Assembly: GCA_013397845.1 (NCBI GenBank) | Contig: VZTG01001077.1 | Location: 445,189-509,188 of the forward strand | Origin: Melanocharis versteri | Taxonomy: Eukaryota > Chordata > Aves > Passeriformes > Melanocharitidae | Reading direction: 5' to 3' | DNA length: 64,000 nt | Shown: piece by piece, positions 12,901 through 24,689 of the stretch | Layout: the number at the start of each line of letters is the position of its first letter | Position numbering within the stretch: position 1 is the stretch's first letter | Program-made: the position numbers and the translations under genes | The notes under the pieces: model-generated | Told to the model about the DNA's origin: nothing | Database searches by the model: none | Seen by the model: only the letters and a program-made list of their open reading frames with translations

Positions 12901-14783
12901 CCAAACCAAACAACAACATCAAGAGATAACCTGGTGGCTATAGTAAATATTTTTCTCCTTTTTAAAGTTCCTCTGTTGCTTAATGTGCCTCCTAGCCACA
13001 AAATAATAGATAGTTCATATAGATGATGACACATTCACTTAAAAAATGACCAAATCTTAAGTTCACGTGGCTTTTCTTTTGGTTTTCAACAAGTTTTTCC
13101 TCCCTGCCTGCATTAGCTCATCCTGAATAGTCTTCCAGACTGAACTGAGGATCCTGAGGTCATTCTGGATGCAGGGAAGCCCAACGCCTCTTATGTCAGG
13201 GCCATACTCAGTCTACTCGATTGCGAACAACTAGTGTGGGATGATTGCAGGGCCACTCACAGTCATTAGGCCAGACCAGTCCTCTTCGTGTGTGCTGGTG
13301 TCCTAACAAACTGGAGCAGCAGCTCCTTTATCACTGCCTTCTCCTTCTTGACTCAAGTATCCATGCACGACACACCTGACCTTTAAACAGGCTGCCTGCG
13401 TGCGTTTGTGTCTGTCTCGTGGTTTTGAAGTGGCTGGTAAATACATACTACACCGCTTCCGCCTTTCTCCAGCCTCAAATCCCACAGGTTTGTTCCCATC
13501 CCAAGTTTTCAGGCAAGATAAAAGACTGTTTAGTCTATTCCTTGTATTTTGGGGGGAAGAGGATGCTTGAACTTCTTTATACAGTACAGTATTTGTCTTA
13601 CCACCCAGGAAAATAAAAATAAAGCCTGCAGTATATTCAAAACTCTTAATTCTACAAAGAAATATATGTTTTCCACTATTACTAATATTTGAAATCACTA
13701 ATCATTTTTTTTTTGCATTTTAATTTTCCATTGCCTACTTTGATAGGAGACAATGAGGACAACCAAGTTTTATTTCTGTTTCTGCCAATACCCTCTAAGA
13801 TGATCAAAAGTGACCAGTCATCGTCATAGTGAGGAAGATGGTCTTGATGGTACACAGGAAAATTCATCTCAGGTTTTGCTTAGAAGCAGGGTGATGTTCT
13901 GAGAACAAAAAACTGCAGAGTTGGGGCAATGTGAACATACAGCCTTTTCATTTTAATTACCAAGTCTTTGAAGAGGCTTTGCATCAGTGGGATATTGGGT
14001 GATTGCAAAAACTTCCAAAGAAGTTGTTTGTTTTTTTTTTTAAATAAAAAGCTTTAAACAATTTGTAGTCATAAACCAGCATTTTAACCGGTAATTGCCC
14101 TACTAGACACCTATCTCTTCTTAAGGCTCTCCTAAGCTGGACAAGATCTTGTAAAGATACTAACATTTTCCTCCTCATTTTAGTGGTAAATAATCTCTCT
14201 CTTTGTTAACATTGGGACTGCTCTCTGATATACTTTGCAGCATCTGCTCCCTTTTCTCCCCAGGTCTTTTAAAAGCGTTCTTAGAGTCCTGGAAATTTTT
14301 TCTGTCCAAACAGACCAGATAGAAATCTCTCCTCCAGGAAAGAGTTTTACAGAAACCCTGACTGTTAACAGCCCTCAGCTGGAGCAGAACTGAGGCACTG
14401 AACACAGGGAAGCTGTGCTAGTTTACACAAAATGAGAGTTTCAGCTGCAAACATACTTTGTGAAGGTCAGCTCTTCTACTTAGTTCACCATTCTGAGCTT
14501 AATCAAAAGTTTCAAAACTTAGAGCCTGTAGGCTGAAATTTATTGGGAACAGATGGGGCTAAGCAGCACACACAATCTACCTGTTCACCTAAATACAGTA
14601 ATATATATTTATAAGCATAAATAAAGCAGCTGGTCTCCATTTCCTCACTAAAGAAAACACCCTTGGCCTTCCTGAACTCCAGACCTACAGTGCCACAACT
14701 ACTTGGTCTTCCTACATGCAAGTCATACCTGTTGGCCTGAGTCATGAAAACCTGGTTTTGCACAAATTCTCTTTAATAATTTT
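6949..14783. other. Intron sequence, no gene recognised
   Basis: Unique, moderately AT-rich sequence apart from a more GC-rich stretch at about 10250-11150 that carries the longest ORF of the window (10310-11275, minus strand, 321 codons, no known domain). No repeats or RNA genes were recognised. Confidence 0.6.
12849..12849. other. Undetermined base (N)
   Basis: A single N in AT-rich intron sequence; no effect on any feature. Confidence 0.99.
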
Positions 14784-14788
14784 GGCTC
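14784..14788. repeat. Target-site duplication GGCTC, left copy
   Basis: Identical to 15334-15338; together the two copies bracket the solo LTR precisely. Confidence 0.88.
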
Positions 14789-15333
14789 TGTCCTGGTTTC
14801 TGGTGGGATAGAATTAATTTTCTTCCTAGTGACTTTATTTTGGATTTAGGATGAGACTAACAGTGGCAACACACTGATGTTTCAGGTGCTGCTAAGCAGT
14901 GTTTATACTGAGTCAAAGACTTTTCAGCTTCTCAGCCCACTCTGTCAGCAAGGACGCTGGGGGTGCATAAGAAGTTGGGAGGGAATACAGCCAGGACAGC
15001 TGACCCCAAAAGGGTTATTCCATACCACATCCTGTTATGATCAGTATACAAGTGAGGTGGAAAACCAGACACGGGCTGCTATGCAGGAACTGGCTGGGCA
15101 TCACTTAGCAGGTGAACAATTGTACTGTGCACCACTCGTTTTGTATATTCTAATTATTTTATTGCTGTTATTAATATTACTCTTATTTTCTCTTCCTTTT
15201 CTGCTCTATTAAAACATTTCATCTCGATCCACGAATTTTACATTTTTTCCCCCCCAATTCTCTCCCCCATCCCACGGTGTGGGGGCGGAGTGAGCTGTTT
15301 GGTGATAGCTACCTGCTGGGTTAAACCACAACA
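14789..15333 (+). mobile_element. Solo LTR (545 bp), TguLTR5-like avian ERVL-type
   Basis: It starts TGTCCTGGTTTCTGG and ends TTAAACCACAACA, with GGCTC on both sides. The ends, the ATTAAA poly(A) signal at 15208-15213, a decayed TATA-like AGTATACA near 15043, and the C-rich tail with a CCCCCA...TGGGGG hairpin all fit a very common LTR type of non-galliform birds; I recall it as the TguLTR5 group. The 5-bp duplication fits an ERVL-class integrase. No viral coding sequence is present. It is antisense to UNC5C, so its poly(A) signal cannot end the UNC5C transcript. The family name is from memory. Confidence 0.9.
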
Positions 15334-15338
15334 GGCTC
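15334..15338. repeat. Target-site duplication GGCTC, right copy
   Basis: Exact copy of 14784-14788, immediately after the LTR terminal CA. Confidence 0.88.
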
Positions 15339-16929
15339 CTACAGGAAGGCTCATGCTGTCAATTAAATTATGGCAGCAGCTGAAATCTAAAGGTCACATC
15401 ATCTAATATGGAACAGCACAGCATTTGATAAACAGCACAGAGCACAAGTGAGAAGAACTAACTTCTGAAGGTCGGACTATTGCCAGGTAAAGCTCTGTAC
15501 TCTTGCAGGTAAGTGCATCTTCCCAAATACTTCATGGGCAGTAAGACGCTTCCTTTGCAAGAGACTCGCATGAACCTTTAAGGTGGGCTTATGGGAAGGA
15601 AACACACAGGCTTACATAAGCTATTTCAGTCCAGAAATTCCTTGTGGTTAGTTAATTGCATATACTAATAACTTCCCAATGACAGGGTCTGGATGCAGGC
15701 CGCACATACACACAACAAAGCAACTTAATATTGTTCATGCACTGCAATGTTCTCAAGCAATGACTCACACTTCAGTGCAAGTTCTCATACTACAGAAAGC
15801 TGGGAATTGGGATTTCAGCTTTCCAAAAATAAAATGCTGCATTCAGGAACCCCTGGGATCTCTCTAGAGAGAGTGACTTGCTAAATACTTGGTAGCAACA
15901 CCTTTGCAAATCACAGCCAGGGATCCCTGTAGGATGATGATAGGGATACCTAATACTGATCACAAGAATCACCATGTCGTTTTACACAGATCAAAATATG
16001 TTGACGTATCATAAAATATTGACCATCTAAAAGCAAGGCCAAGGAGCTCCCTTTACACAAACAGGCTTTGTGTACCCCCCTCAAGGATGCAGGGAGAAAA
16101 AAACAAGAACAGTTGCGACATATCCCAAGGTTATTTCCTACCTCATAACAATTGTTAGTTGTGTTTTTATTTTGGGGGGTGGGATTCTAAGCTTGAGAGG
16201 TTCATAGCACGGAGGGGGCAGCATTCCTGAAGGAGCCTGGCACAGTTTTGGAGACTAACGACTTTTTTAGAGAGTGTAACAGCTAAAATATTTGAAAATT
16301 TATGCTAACTTTAGCAGGGGAATCCAACTGCAGAACAAGGGCAAAAAAAATTCCCAAAGTGAATATTTTTTTCAAATTTGCCTTTCTAAATACTTCTTTA
16401 GTTACTTTATTTCTTATTTTATTTTAGAGGTTAAAGGACATTTCCAAGCAAACAAAAATTGCAAAATGTTGTCTTTTGCACAACTGCTTTTCAAGATCTT
16501 TGCTTGGTGCAGGGTAAAATGACCTGAGGGATGATCATAAACCTTTCCTTGAACCTTCAAGGCACTTTTCTGAACTGGACAAACCACGCACAGAGTTTGA
16601 GCTCTCAAAGATGATTTTGTAGCCTCATGCAACCCCAAATATTCTGCTGTAGATAGATAATCACCTTTTCTTCCTTCTATTTAAATACAGGTTCAAAGCC
16701 CTCCCAGAAAGAGGGGGCCTGGCACATAACACAGTATCGTAGGTCCCCCAGCAGTCCACTACAAGCCCAGCTCCTGGTCACCTTCGGTTTCCCAGACCTT
16801 TGGTCTCCTGAATTAACTGCATAACGAGCTGCCTCTTAGTGTCTTATGCATGTCTTTCAGGCATAGTGAACAATATACAGACATCCAGACAGATAAAAAT
16901 AGTAAAACTTAGAGAAAGACAAAGAGTAT

Positions 16930-17450
16930 TGGCACTGCAATGCCTTTTCCAATGAAAAATATTCATGGTTGTATTGAAGCAATGGTCCCGTGCCAATGTG
17001 AATGGCGTCATTGTGTTAGCTCCAGCATAATTTAATTACATAATTTTCCCAGCTCATGAGCGTGTATATATTTACTTTTTTTTATAATAAAATACAATAA
17101 TGATTTTTTAAAATAACTTGCAGGCAAAGTAGTGCAAGAGATTAGGAAGGAACATATGGTAAAAGTCATTTTTGACCTATGTTTTATCCTTAAAACCCAA
17201 AAGTGGATTCAGTATTAAAATCAAAGCACTCTAAGTATATTATGAAATATTTACAGCTGCTATTACTGCCTGATTTATGTGTGCCAGAGACCAGATTATT
17301 CAGGCTGGTTTCACAAGCAATATGTCAGTAAACAGGATTTTGTTTGGTAATTATATTAAACATGTCCATATAAGCTTTGAATTAATTATAAACCGTATTT
17401 TACTGTACTTGATAAAAGCACTAAGCAGCAAGAACTAACGATGGCAAAAA
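16930..17450. promoter_or_regulatory. AT-rich block with homeodomain-type motifs, candidate conserved element
   Basis: The block contains TAATTTAATTACATAATT (17030-17047), GAATTAATTATAAAC (about 17378-17392) and several ATTA cores, with no repeats and no ORF of note. Such AT-rich unique stretches in introns of axon-guidance genes are often conserved noncoding elements. That is inference; conservation cannot be seen from one sequence. Confidence 0.25.
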
Positions 17451-19944
17451 GGTCTCCTCTCATTTTCAATAAAGCTTTCCATGTGAAAATCTGTCAACAT
17501 GAAAAAGTTACTGCTTGTAATTAAAACCAGGCTTTAGTTCAGTAATATGTTTACATGTTATGTTCCAGAAGGGGGAAAAATGCAATTAAATTACTCTCCT
17601 TAAACCCTGTGGTTCGCAAACACACAATCTGCTCTGGGCACGCTACTGATGTCGGCTCCTCCAGCAAGGAAGACAAAAACAATCAGGCTCGGCCTCATGA
17701 CACGTTTGAGAGTTTTGCACCAGTACCACAGCATGGTAGAAGTGTAAGGGAGCCCTCGAGATGCATCCACAGGATGTTTGCAGCGGGTTTGTCTGCCCAC
17801 ATCAGGCATTTCAGCTGTGCTCCTGTCAGTACTTGCGCATGGACAGATAATGACACGGCAGAGGCAGAGGAGGTTACAGCAGTACTTCACCAGACTTGAG
17901 AGCGTGTCAGTGAGCGACTAATTACCTCTCTGTTCCAGCTCTCACACTAACTTACTAAGCCACCACTTGCCTGTCTCCACAATGGCTTTACAGCACGAGG
18001 TCTGTTTTCAAAGCAGACTTCAAAGTGACTTCTCTGAATCAGACCCAGTGCAAAACCAGATGCTAAACTGTGCTTCTGTGGGTGCCAAGGCCACGTTACT
18101 GGGACCTCAGCCTGCTGGTTGCTTCTGAAAATGAATAATAAAGTTCCTCACCTGTAACACTTCTCAATACCAAGCGCACACACCGTTTTTTCACCACACT
18201 TTTCAACCCTTTTTTTGATACATATAGATGGGTGAATGATATTTGCTCTGCCACTGGTTAACTGGAATTTCAGACCACAGGCATACAAACACTGTCTTGA
18301 CTCATTTAAAGGTTTTCACACTGCTGTAATGAGACATATTTCCTAAACAGCCAGGAAACAACCTTCTTCCATGGCAACCCAGTGCTCCACATGAGAAAGC
18401 ATCTGATGGACTTGAGTATAAACTTTCCTCAAACAAGGTCATATTATATTTAATGATAAAAAAACCAAGCAGATAAGCAGCTCTGTGCTTATCCTGTATT
18501 ACAGAAGCCTGTACACTAGATTTGTTAATCTAGCTTTAATTCAGAAACCTGACACTCCCTGCTTTTCTTGTATCCATTTTTGTTTCTCGTTAATGCAACC
18601 AGATGGTGACTTCAGTTTGATTACAATTCTGCCTACTTTAATGTGAACTCTTCATCTTACTACTATCGGATGACATTTGCTTTTCTTAATGTACATAGTT
18701 TTAGCAAAAGTACAGAAGTGCTATTGCTGTGTTACATGAAAAATTCCAATATACATTTAGCTGACATAGCATCAGCTGGTGTTTAAACTTGGCTTAGCTA
18801 ATGGACTTTTAATGTCAGTTGGGGTTGTGTGCAGTTACTGGCTATTAGCAGGAATGGGCCCTTTCTATAAAAATCACTTTTCCTTAAGTGTGTTGTTTGA
18901 ACATTCCTTCCCCTGATTTAGTGACTGTCACTAAATACAAAACAAATGCAAGGACGCTGGAATCTACTGTTATCTTTAAAACCAACTTAACCTCAGCCTG
19001 GCCTCCACAAATGAAATATGTTCTGCATTGGTGCTAGTGAATATGGAACTTCAAAGACAAAAGACCAAATTTTCCTAGCCTTGCTCCAGTGAGTAAATCC
19101 CAAGCAATCCAGTGAAAATAATCAGCCAGAAAGTAAATTTGATCACAATACCATTATCTATTGATTTCCCTAAACAAAGAAAGGCAATGAAACCAAGTAT
19201 TGCTAAAATAAGCTGATCAGTAAAACAAAGCAGACTAATAGTCCACACAAAGTCACTTTGCCACTTAAATTCACTTTCTTTGCAAATGTTTCTTTTAAAT
19301 GCAAATCAAAAACTTTGTTCTTGAGACCAGAAGATGATAGAAATGTTTATCAAGTAAGTAATTTAATTAGGCATTTTAAATTTTCTTAAGATTTGGAAGG
19401 TTTTATCTAATAGCCACGCTTACTACAAAGAATTAATATATAACTTTGGAGGGTGGAGGGAAGAAAAAGATTCATACAGAAATATTTCAGGACAAGCAAA
19501 GGACAAAAGTTAGCAGCTGAATAGTTTCACCTTTTCCAGTGCTTGTGAAAGGCATATGGCAGTTCTCATTCTACTGCCTACACCAGAACAACAACTGCTT
19601 TTGTTACCAGCTACCAGGCTGCGCTTCTAACTCAAAACTTCGAAGCCCATGCTTTTAGTAGCAGAGGTCTTTAGTTCAAAAACGATTGCTAAGGCAGGAA
19701 ATTGCCACACATTTGTGTGTAATAGATATTTACGTGGATATCTGCGTACAGCTGGTGACATTTGGCTGTCAGTGTTCTTATCTAAAATATCGTAACAAAA
19801 GCCAAGCAAAAAAAGATCTACCTAAAAAGAACCTTGCCAGCTTGTTTTCAAGTGAGGCACCGTGTTGATCTCTCTACAGGAAAGAGTCACATCACTACAT
19901 GGAAGGGAAATGGAAAGACTCAAAATTATTCAAATTATTTAGCT

Positions 19945-20024
19945 TCAAAAAAACCCCAAAACAAAACAATGCAAAAAACCCCAAAAAAACTAAGAAAAAA
20001 AAAGAAACAAATCCATAAAAAAAA
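19945..20024. repeat. A-rich low-complexity tract
   Basis: Runs of A broken by CC or single C; no element recognised around it. Confidence 0.8.
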
Positions 20025-20301
20025 CTTGCCACCAAGTAAGATGAGATCAAGGTCTGTTCATCCTAGAGTCCCACTCTGATGTGTCAACATATTTTTAATG
20101 CAGAAGCAGATCAGCTCTGAAATTAATGGAGCTACATTTTTTGGTGGTCATAACCTAGCCTTGTACCACGTAAGTCGATCCTTGGTATAAACACTAGGCA
20201 TTTAAAAAAATAACAAAACAAAAGGAAACTGATAGTGAAACTGACAGGCCCCAGTACTGAACTTTCTAGCTATAAATATTCTAGTTACTTAGGAACTAAA
20301 A

Positions 20302-20320
20302 AATTAGGAATTTCCTAATT
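20302..20320. repeat. 19-bp palindrome
   Basis: AATTAGGAA and TTCCTAATT flank a single central T. No associated element is recognised. Confidence 0.85.
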
Positions 20321-21374
20321 GCTTCAGTACAGCTATTTTGCATGACGAAGAGGAGGAAAAACTGCACTCATATTCTTGCCAGCAGAGATATGCCGCATAA
20401 GAAGTTTGCTGCGTTTTGTTTGAGCAAGAGACCAAAAAAGTTACCCTCACCTTCAGAAACTGGTGAGAAAGCAGAAAGGAAGTCCCTCAAGCTAGGTTTG
20501 AAAAGTCTACATGAAAAGAATTTGTAATGGGGATGATGATTTGTCAAAAAATAGTGCAGCTTTGAGGCCAAAAGCCTTTGAGCAAGGAATACAAGTATTT
20601 CATGAGACAATTCATCAAGATTTTCTGTGAACAGCACTTGTAGAAGGGCAGAGTCTTCCCCATTTAATTACAGATCCATTCCTTAGCCAGACAGAGTTCT
20701 AGTTTCCACAATGAACCCTGATTTTCAGATCAATTGGCCAAGTTTAACAGAGGAAACTTTATCTCTTCCTGGCTGAAAGCACCACAGAATTTTATCCTAT
20801 TAATAGAGGTTCAAGCAGCAGAGACTTCTCTATAGTCTCATCTGAGTGCAGACAACCTGAAATTTCAGTCTGGACACCTCACTGCTGGCCTGTCAGCTCC
20901 AGCTATTCACTGTTAGTCACGGCCACTCATCTTTTGAATGTGCAGAGCTGCAGAGCAACCAGACGGACACACAAAATTGTGGGAAAAGGGAAAGACGAGA
21001 GCAATACATCTGTGCTGACTCCATGAGCAACCAGCAAAACTTAGGGATACACTAATGAAAGAGAAAATTCATTCAGACTAAGGCAGTGTGCACATCTGTA
21101 CTTGGAATTACTCCTGATAAGTGCCCACACTTCAGTCAGTGTAGGTAAATCCAGTGCCCATGAGAACAGAATTAGTCTCGCTTGTTATTCTGTCCCACTT
21201 TTTACTCCTTGATTTCGGTATGACTGAACTGCAATTAACCTCATCCAGTGAGACTGTACTATTATTTTCACTCACCATGTAAACTTTCCAGTATAAACAC
21301 ACATGTTGGGAGAGGATAAGACAAGTGATGTATTTAAACAATAGATACATCATATCATAAAAGTGCAGCAATTC

Positions 21375-21415
21375 ATATTCCAGCCATTATTTCAGCAAAT
21401 TGATGGCTGGAATAT
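21375..21415. repeat. Perfect 13-bp inverted repeat (hairpin) in intron 1
   Basis: ATATTCCAGCCAT (21375-21387) and ATGGCTGGAATAT (21403-21415) are exact reverse complements separated by 15 bp. Further pairs inside (one G-T, one A-T, then after a mismatch two T-A) shrink the loop to about five bases. Too short for a standard microRNA precursor. Confidence 0.8.
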
Positions 21416-22256
21416 AGCTCTCCAAGAAGCTCTGAATTACTAATAATCCTGTGGTGATCCCTTTTCCCTGTCTCATGTGAAATGCACTAAAACCAAGCAA
21501 AGAAACACCTGGGGAACCACTATCAGTTCAAAAAAGTTTCCAAAATGCCTGCAATAAAGTCAACCTCTTCTGACAGATCATTCAAGGCTTACTTGCACAT
21601 TTGCTTGTATCTAGCTGATGAAATTCAAGATTTCTCAAACAATTCCATCCAGTACTCAGGGGACCAAGAAAAACGCAAGCTTTACTTTTTCTCAAAGGAT
21701 ACACCGCTAATCCACTGAGATTAACATTTCAACCTCTTACTCAATTTAAGACTATGAAATAAAGCTACTTTACTTCTTCAAAATAACTAAAAAGGGATTG
21801 GCAGCAGCTACCTAACAAGAAAATGCTCAGCTGTTGCCAGGCCAGTGAAATCTATCTGAGCTCCTTAGCATTATCGTTGAAAATGTTCCTGCAACAAGAG
21901 AAAAAAGATACTGATTTAATTGCCTAGGCAACCTCATAGCTTTTATGACTCATAAGGCAACAGGGTCCTCTGGAGCGCCAGTTATTCATTCAGATGAATG
22001 AAGTACAGTTGAATAACATAGTCCCGAATTGCAGATTAAACCCAAACGAAACAAAACAGCCCAGGACAGTGATCCTTATTCCATTTACAACAGTGCTGAA
22101 GTCATGCGCTGGATCTGCTTTTCCTCCTTCCAAATTTGAGATAACACTGTGGATTTCATTGGGCAAAGCAAATCCTTCCAAACTGCCTGCCACCAGAAAG
22201 TCACAGCTTCTAGGAAGCATCCCTGTTCCTGAGCAACAGCACATCCTTTTGCCTTT

Positions 22257-22261
22257 TCCTT
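22257..22261. repeat. Target-site duplication TCCTT, left copy
   Basis: Identical to 22695-22699; brackets the second TguLTR5-like solo LTR. Confidence 0.85.
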
Positions 22262-22694
22262 TGTTCTGGTTCTGGCCAGCACACGGTTAATTTTTGCAGT
22301 AGCCAGGAGGGGGCATGGCTAGGACCCGGAGATTTTTCTATACCAGCTCACTTCATTTTCCAGGGATGAGGTGAAGGGCTCTCTTCCAAGTCTGGGTAGT
22401 GTGGCAGAGGGAGCGGTCGGCATTGCTGTGGTCTGGGAGTTTCTGTGTGAATCATTCACATCTTTCTTCCGCTTTCTGTCCTCAGTATTGTTGCTGTTAC
22501 TAGACATTTTCTTATCTAATTGCTGTTCCCAGTAAATTGTTCTTAGCACAACCCATGATGTTTACCTTCTGTGCCTCCAATTCACCATCCAATCCCAGGG
22601 GAGGGGAAAAGGGAGGAGGGAGCAAGCAGCATGTGGTTTGGAAGGTCCCAGTGGGAGAGACTAAATTGGGGAGTACCATTCCTAACCCATGGCA
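22262..22694 (+). mobile_element. Solo LTR (433 bp), second TguLTR5-like subfamily
   Basis: It begins TGTTCTGGTTCTGG and ends CCTAACCCATGGCA, with TCCTT on both sides. Its 3' third (a CAACCCATGATGTTTACC segment, then a CCATCC/G-rich stretch and a terminal TAACCCATGGCA) is collinear with the 14789-15333 LTR, so the two are related but distinct subfamilies. The poly(A) hexamer is a weak AGTAAA (22531-22536). A CTCF-like motif lies at 22303-22315. No internal viral sequence is present. It is antisense to UNC5C. Confidence 0.88.
22303..22315 (+). promoter_or_regulatory. CTCF-like motif inside the LTR
   Basis: CCAGGAGGGGGCA agrees with 12 of 13 positions of the CTCF core CCASYAGRKGGCR; the mismatch is G at the fifth position. 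Motif match only, with no evidence of binding. Confidence 0.45.
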
Positions 22695-22699
22695 TCCTT
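22695..22699. repeat. Target-site duplication TCCTT, right copy
   Basis: Exact copy of 22257-22261, immediately after the LTR terminal CA. Confidence 0.85.
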
Positions 22700-23409
22700 T
22701 TAAACATATTTCTAGATCACAGCAGATATAAAGAGACCATCAGTGAGACTCAAGAAATTCAACATTGAGAAGGTACCTGAGAGCCTTCTCAACGTACCAT
22801 TCCCTTTGTAGCACCCCCTCTTCGGGGCTGTCAGACAAGAAGAATGGACTGGAGCACCAGAGCCTTGGTTACTCAGAAAACTTGCGCTCATGTTTTGGTT
22901 TCCCTTACCCATTTGCTCTGCACTCTTAGGCAATTCCCCCAAAGACCTCTCCACCAAACAGTGATAAATACAGCAAACTTCCAAATCCAGCGAAATAGAG
23001 ATTGAATAACTAAGGCAATGCCACAAAAAGAACTTCCCACTGTTCCAGCGATGCAAGCACATAGCAAAGCTTTGCTAAAGACACAAGTGCAGATATCCCC
23101 CACAGGAGGCAGTGGGTGCCTCTCTTGTCCTGCCTGAGTAGGACTCACAACAAAGGAAAGTGAGAATCTGAGGAGGTGCTGAGGCACTGCAGCATCACAT
23201 ACTGACAGGGAAGATGTCCCTGCCTTGACAGGACTTGTTGGACTGCTGTGCAAGCTAGAGCAGCATTGCTTGTATTTGGGGAACAGCAAAGCAACTCACC
23301 TAAATTCAGCATTGCCTGACACTCCCTGGTGGAAATAAGGGCATGTCTGGCACCACTGAGAATCTGAGTCTCTATCTCAATCTGCATCACAGTAAAATCC
23401 GTGCGATTT

Positions 23410-23533
23410 ACAAAAAAAACCACAACAAAATGAACAAAACCAAAACAAAACAAAAAACCCAAACAAACAAACAAAAACAAACAAAACCACAAAAACAAAC
23501 AATAAAACCCAAACAAAAAACCAAAAAGAAACC
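23410..23533. repeat. (CAAAA)n/(CAAAC)n-like low-complexity tract
   Basis: About 120 bp of A with interspersed C, imperfect AAAAC and AAAC units. It may be the decayed tail of a retroposed copy, but no body of one is recognised beside it. Confidence 0.85.
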
Positions 23534-24689
23534 AGCAAGATCTAGAAAGCACTGTAAATATATGCCTTAACCAGCGCTAACCAGGACTGTAAATGAAGCC
23601 TAACTGTGAGGTTTTTCACTAGGCTGGTTGAAATACTTGGAAAAATGTAAATGGGAATGAAAACTGTTGCTGTCAGAAGACTTCACAACTTTTTAACTCC
23701 TTCATTTTCACTGAACACCCAACACATTTTTTAGAGAGTATAAATACAAATAGTTTGGACGGCAGGGTAAATATTCAGGAGTTTATTGACCTTTTCTCCA
23801 AAATAGCTAAATCTTTTCTGGTTTTGATTAAGATTTCTTCATTTTTTTCCTACCTCCCCATAGCAAATAAACAAAAAGCAATCTTTTTCTCTCTTTGGTT
23901 TCCCCCTAAATTTTCCATGTTGATAAAAAGGGTATTTTTAAGTGAGACTGTTTTTGCATGAAGCTCTTTCACCCAGCCCAAACTTTTAGATAATGTGCCA
24001 GGCTATAAAGGGACTCACCAAACCCTGGCATTTGATGATTTGGGAGGAAATCCCATATTTCCTGCTTAACGTCCATGTGATTTGGGATGGAGTCATAAAA
24101 GCAAACAGGAAGTTGTTCCAGTGATGACTACTTAGGGAGAAAGCTCTACACAAGCATCTCTGAGGTTACTGAAAGCTGGGAAAACCTCTGGCAGCTCCTG
24201 CCCGCTGCTCCCACTCACTGCACCTTACTTGTGCAACAAAACAACTGGAACACAGCTACAGTTTGGGGCTTTCCTTTAGCTCCCCCAGCTAGTGTGCACA
24301 CAGTTTTATGCTACATCCTCACCCTAGAAAGATAAATCTAAATACAATAACCACAATGGATGTTCTGAATAATATTTAACCAAACCTATCACGAACCCAA
24401 CAACAATACTCAATAAATCACCGCCCCACCACAGCAGTGGAGTTGGGGGCTTGAGTACCTACAGATGACCCCATTAAATTAAACACAGGGGAATACAGTA
24501 TACTCAAAATCAAGGAGAATTCTGTTGTTCCTATTTATTCTGTGTAAAGTTCTTTATAACCATTTCCCTTTTTAGCATAATTTCAAATGTTTTCTTGCAA
24601 ATGATGCAAATTAAGTGTTTCTTTGAATACAGTTTGCCTCCCAGAGGACTTAATAACATTTCCTTCAGATTGCCTCTTGGATAATGTTA

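Larger units (their letters stand above)
15339..22256. other. Intron sequence, no gene recognised
   Basis: AT-rich unique sequence. Besides the separately listed AT-rich block, A-rich tract, palindrome and hairpin I see nothing that can be named. Confidence 0.6.

Noticed and set aside
20342..20527. Small ORF beginning MTKRRKN, reminiscent of ribosomal protein S26
   Set aside because: The resemblance stops after seven residues; the rest has no match to S26, so this is not a processed pseudogene.
14789..22694. Possible provirus spanning the two related LTRs
   Set aside because: Each LTR has its own different 5-bp duplication and belongs to a different subfamily, and no retroviral coding or primer-binding sequence lies between; these are two separate solo LTRs.
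23410..23533. A-rich tract as the poly(A) tail of a processed pseudogene
   Set aside because: No gene-like sequence or target duplication was found next to it; it is better described as low complexity.
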